NCBI RefSeq assembly: GCF_016859285.1
Contig: NC_053404.1
Location: 270,001 to 334,000 of the forward strand
Reading direction: 5' to 3'
Source: Xiphias gladius
Taxonomy: Eukaryota; Chordata; Actinopteri; Istiophoriformes; Xiphiidae
Length of the DNA stretch: 64,000 bases
Below are positions 1 to 11,600 of the stretch, in pieces. The position numbers and the translations under genes are program-made. The notes beneath the pieces were generated by a model. That model did no database searches. It saw nothing but the letters and a program-made list of their open reading frames with translations, and had not been told where the DNA came from. Each line of letters opens with the position of its first letter. Positions within the stretch are counted from its first letter, which is position 1.

Positions 1-1563
1 TAAAGACACACACACAAGAGCACCATCCAGCATCATTACAAGCTTCTTGAATTTTTTGTAAGCTGTGTCTCCATACAGACTTAATGTATTGAACATTCTG
101 AGGAGACAGCAGTGGAAGTATGTTGCTCCCTCAGCACGAACAGAGCGCTGCAGGTGTGCCTCACCTTCAGATTAGCTTCTCTTCCTAAAGCTTTTACTTC
201 TCAGCCGGTTTAGCAGCAGGTGGCATCTTCCATCAATCCTCCTGAAAAGCTGAGACATTTCACTGGACTTTTCTGTCTGGACTGTGCCCTACTACACGGG
301 TGTGTAGGACGATGCAATGAAGCAGAAGAAGGGGAGGAATTCCTGCATAATTCCCGAATAACCTCTCTTTTTCTGCTGACACCGTGAGAATGCAGAACAA
401 AAGTGCTCAGAATAAATGGGCCAGATCAAAATAATAACTGTAAATAACTGTTCAATTCATGGGAAAAACAATATTTGATCTCTTATGATGTGGGTTTCAC
501 CACCTCCCTGCTGCTTTCCAGAGGGTGAAGAGCATCTACCTCTTATCTCTCCATGAAGCAGCAGATGGGATGAAAAGCAGAATGACTGGGTCGCCAGGTG
601 GTTCAGAGAGAGGCAGAGAGAGGGGAAAGAGGCCGACGGGCGGCGAAGTGGATAACAGGCAGATAACAGCAATGCACAGACCAAACAGACAGATGGAGGA
701 GGTGCAGATACAGTAGGAAAAGAAAGTGAAGAAGGGAAAAGGAAAGGTGACTGGTTAAATCATGAAAAACGGTACATTAGTGTTCATCAGCTGGTCTGTT
801 TAACCTGAGATGAAGTGAGATGCAGAAAGAAGAAAAACATTAATGGAAGCTCTCCTTCAGGATGAAAGAGCTGCACATTGTCTCAGACCGTCGACGCCCA
901 CACAACGCTGTGACTTTCAGATGACGGGATGTTAGACGGATGGAGAGAGAGAACGAGCAGACTGTGCTGGACGGTTATGAGAAGAAGAGATAACACAAGA
1001 TAAAAAGACCAAACGATAGAGTCAGCAGAGAAGAAGGAGAATGAAAGGGCAAACCATGAGCTCCCCCATCCTACTGTATGTCCTCCTCCTCCTCCTCTGC
1101 CCCTCCTGACTCCATTATTAGTTTTACTGGAAGAAGCTCCGTCTAATCGTATTGATTTAAGTGCGTACGTACTGATGCGCTCTGATAAAGTACACAGTTT
1201 TATTCTCTGCATCTCTGCTACACGTCAGTACAGTGGCATCTCATCTGTCTCAGTCTGATGTACAGTCTGCCACTGGAGGAGCCGCCAGCAAACCCGAAGC
1301 CTTTTCTTCATTTGGTGATGACGTCAAACAGAGACGTTGTGTTCTTGTCAATTTTAACAAGAAAATAAATTCAAGTATAAAATAGCAATAAAATAAAAAG
1401 TAGTAAATCAAGACAAATGTCTAACCAAGCCTGACATGAGCTGAAATGATGAAGTATGTTCAGCACACAGTGCTAAAGCAATTTTTCTACCACCCATAAC
1501 ATTTGTTAGAGTCAAGTCTCAGTGGGTCAGTGAATCACTGAAAAACAATCTACTCCAGAGCAA

Positions 1564-1565
<2 letters not shown>
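1..1565. other. Intergenic DNA, no gene recognised
   Basis: No open frame here resembles a known protein and no splice-bounded exon stands out. The interval is moderately AT-rich with purine-rich patches (for example 595-640 and 715-745). The short frames on both strands are the length expected by chance. It ends at the TG microsatellite. Confidence 0.6.

Positions 1566-1643
<78 letters not shown>
1566..1643. repeat. (TG)n dinucleotide microsatellite
   Basis: An uninterrupted TG run of about 39 units, read directly from the sequence. Runs this long are typical of teleost genomes and are usually polymorphic in length. The reverse strand read in frame gives an artefactual Thr-His repeat. No gene lies nearby. 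Confidence 0.97.
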
Positions 1644-1645
<2 letters not shown>

Positions 1646-3620
1646 GACATGGCTTACTGCCTGTGTGGGTGTATCTCCTTCTTTATCTTTATGAGTCTGT
1701 CCAGTAGGTTGATCTACAGTTTGAGTTGTGCACAAACACAATGAATGAATGTTTGAAATTAATTCCGCAATTTGTGAAATCATGAAGAATAATAGCCTTT
1801 GGCTTAAAACAAACACTGTTCAGACTGAAACATACCAACTTATGAATGCCTAACAAGATAACATGCATAGCCACTGGACCTGGCAGATTCAACTGCCACT
1901 GGAAATAAGAAAGTACACAAACATGGAAATGGGCCTGGAATGTAAATGACATTCTCTACAGCTGCTATAATCCACATTTTTTATCAATGGATCACATGAC
2001 TGCTTGTGTGCGGGTCAGGGTCAGTTACTGCAGGTTTAACATCTAAACATGGCTGATTGCAAACATAGTTTTGTCTTTTTGGTGTGAAGCATCCAGGGAG
2101 TCACCGTGCCTGGCCGAGACATTTTAACACTTTGGTTTTTGTACATTTTAAACGAACAACATGTAACGTGTTGATTTTTGAATTTAAAGCTGCCGAAAAT
2201 GTATGTATGTGAATGTGTCATCACGTGTATTCCCACACAGCCCATGTACGGTTTAAAAGCAGTCGTGTGTTTTCTGCATTATTCATCCTGACTGCATTAT
2301 CAAATATCTTCTTGTTTCCAGGTACGCTGTTTCACATCCTTTACACATTGTCCCTGTTAGTTATTCCCTGGGATTTATTCATAGTTATCATAGTTACTCA
2401 TATTTTTTTGGCATATGGGACACTCTCAGGTGTGGGAGAAAATATAAGTCATTAAGCATTTACTGTGAGAAGCTGGAACAGAGAGAGGCGGTGGTCTGAG
2501 TTTTCGTTCCTGTGTACCATTAAGCAGGAGAGTAACGGTGCATCAGAACTGACTCCAGGCATTGCTCAGGACACTATAATAATAATATATGAACCTGCCA
2601 GCCTCCACGATCTTGTCTCGACTGGTAACCCATGTGGGGGCAATGAGCTGGCGGTATCTCGCTTCTGTAGATGTGGGTCTCTGCGAGGGCACGTGAACAT
2701 GCAGCGACCCTTTTCTGCACGTACAGACAAGTGTTGTGATTCAATAGCAACCTGTTCATGAATTTCTCTCACTCTGTGGGGCTTGGTGTGCTGTACAGCA
2801 CTAGACCTCCTCACAATCTGCACTACAGCCCCGTGCATGACTGAGTCATAGTCCTCCACTGTATTCACAGAGTGCTCTCATCCACAGTGAGTAACAGAAA
2901 GTGGACAGGTAAGGGTTCAGTGTGTCGCTCGTGATTTTGATTTTTGATTGCACTTGTGAAACTTGAGACCCTCAGTTTAACCTGAAGGCCACCTGCCTGC
3001 TCGCTCTGAGTGTCTTTTGCATATTTTCTATCTACTTACTGTCTGCATTACTATGAAACAGAAGAGGATGTGGGACACTAGTCCTGGAGTCACTCAAGAC
3101 GAGACTTTATTCATTCCATGTCACAAACATTTTGGTCAACTAAAGGATGGAAATGTCAGTGTTTTGATTGACTGATAGTCCAGCGGTCCCTAACCCAAAT
3201 CCTGTAGTCAGATGAGCTCGTGTACCCCTTTCATCCACACTACATGTCATGCTCTAACTGTGTGATTTGCTGTGAAACACTATTTTGATATCAAAGTAGA
3301 CACTGTTACAGTGTTTTTCATACGCGACATTGTGATCCTGGAACTGTCAGTATTGAGTAGAGACAGGCAGATGACACCGAACCTCTGAAGCTCGTTTCTC
3401 TCCTGCGCAGTCACCGTTTCAACAAACTGTGTCCGAGCGAGAATCAAATGAAGAAAACCACGTGACCGACGACGTCTGCTTCAGAATCAGCTTCATTCGG
3501 TTCGACATTTTGGGAAGTTTTCCAGCCAAACGAAGTGATTTAAACTGATGGACTTTAGCAGCATAAGCTTCGACACCAAGCTTTAAGAGCTGCCTTACAG
3601 TATATATTCATAATAAAGCA
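1644..3620. other. Intergenic DNA, no gene recognised
   Basis: Ordinary AT-rich sequence. The frames at about 2465-2868 overlap each other on both strands and resemble no family I know. No tRNA-like or repeat-family signature was recognised up to the Tc1-like tail. Confidence 0.55.
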
Positions 3621-3624
3621 CATA

Positions 3625-3755
3625 CTACTGAATACTTTTGTAAATGAGAGATTTGAGTTTTTGATTTTTGATAAATTTGCAAAAATGTTATCCGTTTACA
3701 GTTAAATCTACAATACAATTAAGTGAAGGGTCTTGAATACCTGGGGCACACTACA
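3625..3755 (+). mobile_element. Tc1/mariner-like 3' end fragment
   Basis: The stretch starting with tactgaatacttttgtaaat, followed by a TTTGATTTTTGATAAATTTGCAAAA-type AT-rich run and then 'gggtcttgaatacctggggc', has the layout of the terminal inverted-repeat region of fish Tc1-like transposons: stop-codon neighbourhood, AT-rich inner repeat, then 'ggggtctgaatac'. The transposase part is absent. It resembles the right end of the copy at 14733-15605 but is more diverged. The assignment rests on remembered family texture, not on an alignment. Confidence 0.5.
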
Positions 3756-4385
3756 TGTACCCCCTGTGTGTCTCTATGTAATACTAATAGTTAGATTTCC
3801 TTTTAGAGGCAAATTCATTAACATTAACACATCATGTTCATCCAGCCGGATCGAAGCGACACTATTGTATTATGAACCTGTAATCTGATTTCATAATACA
3901 GCACCGCTATCTCTCTGCCTTTGCATGTTGCTTTTATCATCAGCACAGATCATCAGTAATGTGTGTCCAGTCTAAATAAACCCTAAGAAACTAATTCATA
4001 CAGATTCTAGAGAAATCACTGTGAATTTTATGCCGGATGTGCCTGTTATGGTGAGCTAATGATCCCATCCCATAATTTTTTGATGCTCTGTCTCAACCCA
4101 GCTGCTTTAGCCATTTTCTTCATCACAGCGGCTAATTTACGGCTGTACGTTTCAACCTACACCAGTTCTGCTCAGTCAATCCCAGCTCTCTCCTTCTTTT
4201 AGCAACCTTCTCGTTACTTCACTGTTGTTTATACACTTGTCAGATCTGCTAGTTACTGTAGCTTAGCAGTTAGCGATGCTTCTCTCTCGCCCTCTCACTC
4301 TCCTGCTCGCTGGTGATGATGACCGGGAGGGTTAACGACTCATGTGACCTCAACGACTCACTTTTGTTGCTGATCTCACCAGAGG
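3756..4385. other. Intergenic DNA, no gene recognised
   Basis: No coding or RNA gene recognised between the Tc1-like tail and the short repeat fragment that follows. Confidence 0.5.
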
Positions 4386-4485
4386 ATATTTACCTGGAAC
4401 TCCCCATTGGTCAGTTAGAGCTGAAGAAGCCTTTCGGATGAGAGACAAAACGTCTTCAAGAAATGCAGGCAAGTCCACTTGCCTT
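4386..4485 (+). repeat. Fragment of a dispersed teleost repeat
   Basis: The run around 'ggtcagttagagctgaagaa' followed by 'gatgagagacaaaacgtctt' and 'caagtccacttgcctt' is, to my recollection, part of a high-copy repeat in percomorph genomes. I cannot assign a named family with certainty. No intact coding frame is present. Confidence 0.4.
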
Positions 4486-4504
4486 CGCATAGCACTTACA
4501 GAAT

Positions 4505-4651
4505 TATTTTGAAGCAGTAATCGCCAAAGCTGGAAGTTTGGGGTTCAGTACCCCCCAAAGGACACTTCGACACACAGAATGGGGAAGCTGGGGATCAAAC
4601 CACCGACTTTCCGGTGGCTGGAAAACCCGCTCTACCTCCTGAGCAACAGCC
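4505..4651 (-). mobile_element. tRNA-derived SINE, reverse orientation
   Basis: Read on the minus strand, the element starts with a tRNA-like head: an A-box-like TTGCTCAGGAGGTAGAGC (complement of 4634-4651) and a B-box-like GGTTTGATCCCC (complement of 4590-4601). These are the internal promoter parts used by RNA polymerase III. The SINE body follows, with 'gtcgaagtgtcctttgg' characteristic of a widespread fish tRNA-SINE. It cannot be a functional tRNA because the anticodon arm does not fold. A (GGAT)n-like simple repeat (4668-4733) lies just outside the head. Confidence 0.65.
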
Positions 4652-4667
4652 TCTCAAGAAAGGTATG

Positions 4668-4733
4668 GCTGGATGAATGGATGGACAGATGGATGAATGG
4701 ATGGATGAATAAATGGATGGATGGATGTTACAT
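4668..4733. repeat. GGAT/GAAT simple repeat
   Basis: Imperfect tetranucleotide array of ggatggat and gaat units directly beside the SINE head. Seen by inspection. Confidence 0.85.
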
Positions 4734-5792
4734 CCAGGGTGAATCATGGGCTTTATGATCCCAGCACACTGTACCAAAATGAACAAGTATCTTGTCTTCT
4801 ACACGCTCTAATATCCCTGTAACACTGTTGTGTTCCCCACTTGTCTTTACAACCTTGGAACATGTGCATTAGTCTTGTGCTGCCCTCTGCTGTTAAAGGC
4901 ATGAATTCTTTTACCCCCTCTTGCTGTGAATGGAAGAAGTTACCCTGCAGAAGCAACACACTGCCCGGGGAGGCTAAAGTTGTGATGTAAATGTTTTAAT
5001 ATCTCAAAAAGGAATCAGTCCTTTCTTTGACTGTGTGAACTGTGTAAAGTGACTGATGGTGTGTTTGTGTTGTTCCCATATTGATGAGGGTCAGGAGAGA
5101 CAAAGCCTTTCCATCTGAGAGGGGACATCGGCATGACTGTCATCTCTGCTGGGCCCAGCAACACTCAATATATAAGCGAAGGAGGAAATCACACAGCTAC
5201 AGTATGTGGCTGATGAGGAGTGAAAAGAATGGCAATCATTCAGAGGCACACAGGTTCTAAATTTGGCACACCTAGTTAAAATGAAAATGGGAACTCCCAT
5301 GGTAATGGTATGAATATATAATTTCTCCTTGTGTCTTATATAGAAGGACACCGCCTAGTATAACCTGTAAATCAAGCTGTGTCTACAGTTTTTATTCCTC
5401 ACATACATCTGTTCAGATATTATCTTTCTTTTTCCCTTTTCTTCCCATCGGGGCCCTATGTCTCTCAGCCTTGCTCTCTGTCAGTACGACAGGTTTGTAA
5501 TTACGCTCGCTGTTGCTCTTGGCAGCCAAACTCAAAACTAATGAAAATACCAAGTCATCAAAAAATTAGGAGAGCTGTGTTTTCTACAGACCAGAAATGT
5601 GAGCTGTATCAACAGGAAACCTTATGCACAAATCAAACCTAATTTCACAGTTATTTCACACACACCTTTAGAATACTGAACTGAATCACACTCTCAGATA
5701 TGTATCGTATTGTGCGTAAATGGGTTTGAAAACCTTCGCTCTTCTGCCTGTTTATCACACATTTAAGTCAAACCCTGTTAAACCAGGGAGCC
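4734..5792. other. Intergenic DNA, no gene recognised
   Basis: No coding exon, RNA gene or repeat family recognised. The frames on either strand (5091-5351, 5379-5642) show no motifs. Confidence 0.5.
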
Positions 5793-6208
5793 GACCATCA
5801 CCATCATCATCACAATCATCATCATCATTACCATCATCATCATTATCATCATCATCACCATCATGATCACAATCATCACCATCATCATCGCAATCGTCAC
5901 CATCACCATCATCATCATCATAATCATCACCATCAACATCACCATCACCATAATAACCACCATAGTCATCATCATTATCACCATCGTCAGCATATAATCA
6001 TCATCACCTTCATCATCATCACAATCATCACCATCACCATCATCATTATGTCATCATCACCATCATCATCATCATCATCATCATCATCATAGTAACCATA
6101 ATTATCATCATCATCATCATCATCTTCACCATCGTCATCATATAATCACCATCACCTTCATCATCATCACAATCATCACCATCACAATCATTATTATGTC
6201 ATCATCAC

Positions 6209-6241
<33 letters not shown>

Positions 6242-6692
6242 AATAACCATAATTATCATCACCATCATCATCATCATCATCATCTACACCATTGTCATCA
6301 TATAATCACCATCACCTTCATCATCACAATCATCACCATCACCATCATCATTATGTCATCATCACCATCATCATCATCACAATAACCATAATTATCATCA
6401 TCATCATCATCATCATCATCTACACCATCGTCATCATATAATCACCATCACCTTCATCATCATCACAATCATCACCGTCACCATCATCATTATGTCATCA
6501 TCACCATCATCATCATCATCACCATCATCACCATCATCATCATCACAATAACCATAATTATCATCATCATCATCATCATCTACACCATTGTCATCATATA
6601 ATCACCATCACCTTCATCATCATCACAATCATCACCATCACCATCATCATTATGTCATCATCACCATCATCATCATCACATATCATCATCAT

Positions 6693-6727
<35 letters not shown>

Positions 6728-7005
6728 TCATCCATCATCATATCATCACATCACCATCATCATCATCATCATCATCATCCGTCACCATCATCATTATGTC
6801 ATCATCATCATCATCATCACATCATCCATCATCATCATCATCATCATCATCACAACCATAATTATCATCATCATCATCATCATCATCATCATCTACACCA
6901 TTGTCATCATATAATCACCATCACCTTCATCATCATCACAATCATCACCATCACCATCATCATTATGTCATCATCACCATCATCATCATCACAATAACCA
7001 TAATT

Positions 7006-7038
<33 letters not shown>

Positions 7039-7177
7039 TACACCATCGTCATCATATAATCACCATCACCTTCATCATCATCACAATCATCACCGTGACC
7101 ATCATCATTATGTCATCATCACCATCATCATCACCATCATCATCATCACCATCATCATCATCACAATAACCATAATT

Positions 7178-7216
<39 letters not shown>

Positions 7217-7269
7217 TACACCATCGTCATCATATAATCACCATCACCTTCATCATCATCATCGTCATC
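5793..7269. repeat. CAT-rich satellite with higher-order unit
   Basis: About 1.48 kb built almost entirely from CAT/ATC/CAC triplets. It is not a plain triplet run. From about 5990 on, a longer unit recurs. The marker 'attatgtcatcatcac' (or close variant) occurs at 6045, 6193, 6350, 6489, 6649, 6793, 6962 and 7107, giving spacings of 139 to 169. A second marker 'tataatcaccatcacc' occurs at 6141, 6301, 6437, 6597, 6910, 7055 and 7233, with a variant at 5993. Units differ mainly in the number of CAT triplets between markers. Frames through it give only His, Ile, Ser or Met runs and are not genes. Confidence 0.95.
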
Positions 7270-8602
7270 CTTTTGGTCTGGTTTTCCTCTCTGCTTAACC
7301 TTCACAACACCACGCTGCAAACAACATGGACTTACAGACTAAGATGTGTGTGTTTCTTTTGTTCCAGTTACAAACAAAATATTGTTTAAATGACTTTAGA
7401 TTCTGTGTGGTCTCCATCGCTGTCTGGCTGTGACAGACTGGATTCAGCTGTAACTGGACTGTAACTGGGTTTGGTTTGGTGACACGTTATTGACGTGTCA
7501 CCAAACCATTGAAACCATTGACCTCAACAAAATGTATTCCACTGAAAACATGAAGCACCAGACTTTACATCGCCAAGAAACACTGGCCTTTTGCCTGGTG
7601 TCCTGAGAAACTCAATAACCTGTTTCAGCTGTGTAGTTAAATGGTGATTCCGACTGTCTATTACATCTCATGTGTCTGGTTATTTCCTTTGGTATATGAC
7701 CCACTGCGTCAACCAACCACATGAACTGATTTTAAATTTCATTTTACTGATATTAAAAATTGTCATTGTAATTATAGAAATGAAAAATCCAGAATACAAA
7801 ATCATTATGGGGGTCTGTGTTCTTGTGTGTGGGCTGAGACGTCCTTTAAGCCCCTCAGACTTCCAGTTCTACTACAGACACCTAAAGTCCCTGTAACTAC
7901 AGCAGCAGGTCTGATGTGTCCTTTGCTTTATAGCAGAGAGAACTGACCCAGCCTCTGGAGACTCTGCACCACTGTCTGATTAACTAATTGAGAAGGTGGA
8001 TTGAAGACCGAGAGCTCAGCTGTCAGACCTGGCTGCTGGAGTCAGGAGGTCGAGAGGAAAGTTGATTAACCATCACAGATTTGCCAGATTTGTGATTGGT
8101 GGAAAGGCACAGAAAAACTACAGATACTGGGTGAACTGTGTCTGATGACAGACCGAGGTTCAGACACTGATAGATGCACCTGCAGTTTTGACCTCTGCTC
8201 TGTTTTAACATAATATGAGCCTTTGTGGTGCTGGACTTTGTCAGACAGCTTTGGACTGGTCATTGTTATGGATCTTTGTGTATTTTAACGTTTTTATTTT
8301 TTTCTATTTTTAGATGGCTTTACCAACTCGCTGCTTCAAACTGCTCCTAAAGGAAATTAATAAATTGGTTAGAATTTAAATGACTCTGCCTTCAAAATAA
8401 AACCACACATGATTTTTGTTCCAGGCTGCTAAAGTAAGACAGTGAGGCTGCCTTTAAAAAACAAGCTTTTTCTCCAATATCACTAAATGTGTAGCCTATG
8501 TTTTATGAGTTTGTCTCTTTGCACTCGGGAATGCACAGCTATCTTTATGCCTCATTCAATAATGAGTTTTATTTTGAAATCCGTACGTTTTCTTGTGGCC
8601 GC
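7270..8602. other. Intergenic DNA upstream of mfi
   Basis: Contains no recognisable gene. Its one striking structure is a 16-bp perfect inverted repeat at 7472-7508, listed separately. The rest, up to the X-box, is ordinary sequence and may include the 5' end of the mfi transcript. Confidence 0.5.
7472..7508. repeat. Perfect 16-bp inverted repeat, 5-nt loop
   Basis: The left arm TGGTTTGGTGACACGT (7472-7487) is exactly complementary to the right arm ACGTGTCACCAAACCA (7493-7508), separated by tattg. It could extrude as a cruciform or fold as an RNA hairpin. No terminator or transposon context is apparent. Confidence 0.95.
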
Positions 8603-8615
8603 GTTGCTAGGTAAC
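8603..8615 (+). promoter_or_regulatory. X-box motif (RFX site), mfi promoter
   Basis: GTTGCT-A-GGTAAC fits the RFX X-box consensus GTTRYC/GTTGCY, a 1-3 base spacer, then RGYAAC, with both half-sites complete. RFX factors with FOXJ1 drive ciliary and spermatogenic genes through such sites, usually within a few hundred bases of the start. This one ends 73 bases before the proposed mfi start codon. The match is seen; the regulatory role is inferred. Confidence 0.6.
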
Positions 8616-8687
8616 CTAATGAAATAATTAGTCGGCTGCTGTTAGTTACCAGATTGATTTATTGACAAAGGAAGACAAAACAAAGCC

Positions 8688-11600
8688 ATGAGGTAATGTG
8701 CTGTGTTCTTGTTGTATGGCAGCCTAAGTGAGTTCCCATCGTTTATATTATCAGGTTAAAGTGTTAAACGGAGCTCAAACCATCTGTGAAATCCTCTGGT
8801 GGCAGACCTGTGGTTCGACAACCACAGGCGCCTTTTCAAACTTCCTGGGTGAACGCTAATTTTCCTCTCCGTACTTCATAGCTAAGACACAGACATTTGA
8901 AAGACTCTCGGGGAACAAATGTTATCTTACAGCCTTCTATCGTTTTTTTAACAGTTACCTAGGAATTAAATCGTTAATTATTTAGCACTGAAATACCTTT
9001 AAAAATAGCTTAGCCACTCCAGCTGCCACGCTGAGCTAAGCTAAAATAAGCTAAACTAAGCTAACCAGAATTACTTCAGCTATTCTCCATGACTATCCTC
9101 TTTATGTGCGATAACTGGTTTAACTGGCTTTGTGGTCTTAGCTAAAATTCAACTAGATATGTAGTGACTGCATTTTGTCTCTGTATTTGTAGTTGGGTTA
9201 ACTTTTATCACAGTGATGCTGCTACTTTGCATTTAATTCCCTGAAAAAATATGATTTGAACATCAAGCCTAGGAAGGCGTTTTCTCAGCCTTAATGGGAC
9301 CGAGTTTGACGTTTCCATAAGGAAGCTGTCAAGTTTAATACTGTCGAACACTGTGAACACACTCAAATGATTTATACAGCTACACATCACAACAAAAAGT
9401 TGTCCACAGATCCGTCTGACATCTCTTCTGACCCTATCATGTGACCCCATGCTGGGTCCAGACCCTGGGCTCATCTTTAAAGGGAAGGTTCACAGTTCTT
9501 CTAATCTATCTTTAAACAAAAGTCAGTGTCCATATGAGCCTACTTTCAAAGTCTGCTTAAGTGAAAGAACAATAGTTGTTTCAGGAAAAAATAACTTGTA
9601 AAGTCAACGTACTTATCATGCAGCAGAATGGCTCCTTTAAGAGTTATATTATGTATTGCATAATTGGAATACTGTTATTGATGCAATGATATGTAAGCAG
9701 CATTTTAATGTTGCAGCAGGTCAAGCTAGAGCTCATTTTAACTACTTTATCTACAGCTGGGAAGATTATTCCGTAACAGCGGGTCCTATGTTATAAAATG
9801 ATATTATGTTTTGTATGTAAAATGTGCATTTGTAAAACTGCTAATAACTGTGGCTGCTTAATACATGTAGCGAAGTTAAGTGTAGCATTTCCCCCATGTA
9901 TTGGAGTAGAATTATATAGCAGCAGAACATGAAAATACAAGTACATACCTCAACATTATACTTAAATACAGTACTTGGGTAGGTAGTTACATTCCACCTC
10001 TGGCTGTCATAAAACAGAATTTAACTTCATATAGTAAAATTAAAAAGAGAAAATCTTAATGCATCCGACCCTTTGACATCTTTTCTCCTCATCCCCCTTC
10101 TCTCTTCTCGACATACCTCCAGCTTACAGGAAGGGGGCCCCCAGGAGCCCCAGCAGTTAGCAGCCAGAATAATTCAGAAGTCCTGGAGAGGATATGTGGT
10201 GGGTGCTCTGCTGCTACTGTGGACACATACTTCTGTACATGCTGGAATTAAAGTACACAGGCACAAAGTAAAACTGTTTCCCACCAAAACTGTAGTACAG
10301 AGAAGTCTTCAGGTACTTCAAAGAGCTGATCGGCCACTGCAACCAGCGGGATCCGCAGTCGATCCTCAAAGCTGTCAACCCTCGAGAGGTAATGGCAACT
10401 ATTCTTTTCATAAAGCAAAAACATAAAATAAAATAAAATATGGTGTGATTGGACTTTCCTGTGGCAGGCAGAGCTGCTGGATGCTGCTGCTGGGGTGTTC
10501 ATCAGATTTCGACTTGGAGGGGTAAGCATGTTAAATAGCTCAACAGCTGTGAGAATATGGTGACAGAGACGTACCTGCTAACATCTTGTCTTCAGATCAC
10601 CTTTCCTCCCAACATCTACTACAAGATCTTCACCCACCGGCCCATCGCAGATGTGTGTGCCAGCAGCCCAAAGGACTACACCCAGCCAGGCCTTAAGAAG
10701 CCTGTGCCCCGGCAGACCAACAATGGCTGGCCTCCAATGCAGGAGGACCGGTCTGGATGGTACCAGCGTATGGAGAACAACAGCTGGAGGCTGTTCTGTA
10801 GCAAGGTGAAGAACATGTCGTTGATAACATTATGTTCTGCCTGTTCTTCGTCCATGTAGCCCTAAATATTTGAGGTGACACCCTTGAAATAAAATGATAA
10901 ACAGCTACAACAGACATCAACAAGCAACTGTTTACCCTGATCATACCAAACAGTTTGATGGATATTTACTGTATGAAGCTGCAGAAGATGAAACGCCTAG
11001 CTCTCAGACTCCAGTGATCTTATCTTTCATAGATGGTTCCCATTGGTCAGCCCATGGTGATCGGAGCAAACAAAAAAATAGACTTTCACTACTCCAGGTT
11101 GCAGCGGCAACAGGATGTGGACAGGTGGAGGAAAAGGAGGAAAATTGAATGGCTGAGGCAGATGTGAGTTGTAGTAGCTACCGTTAGCTAACATTATCCA
11201 AGAGCGTGTTAAATTGAGCTCAGGTGCCTTGTACTGCTTATAAGCTCAGTTTCTCATTTGTAAGAGAAAGAACCTGTAATCTCAGGACTGGCTGGTTTCC
11301 TTCTCCAGTTGGGATGAAGCAGGGAGATGTGCCCCCCCCCTTTTGACCTTCATGTCCATGATAAACAACATGAATTTTAGCATTTTGTTTTATGCTGATG
11401 ACTTTGTGTTGGTTGCAGTGACAGAGATTCATTTACAAAAAATGTTAAATATTATGTGTTTAGGGTGTAGTCAATGGAGAGTTGCCCTTAACAGTGAAAG
11501 AACAAAGATTATACATTTTAGAAAGCAATGCGAGCGGCAGAGCAATCAAACATTTCAGTTTGGATCAATACCTTTTATAGATATCGTAGTTGGTTTTTTA

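Noticed and set aside
4425..4470. Hammerhead-ribozyme-like core (GGATGAG..AAAACGTC)
   Set aside because: The invariant CUGAUGA and GAAA positions are not met and no stems I and III could be drawn. Kept only as a repeat fragment.
5778..6914. Open frames rich in His, Ile, Ser and Met
   Set aside because: Products of the CAT satellite, present in several frames and on both strands.
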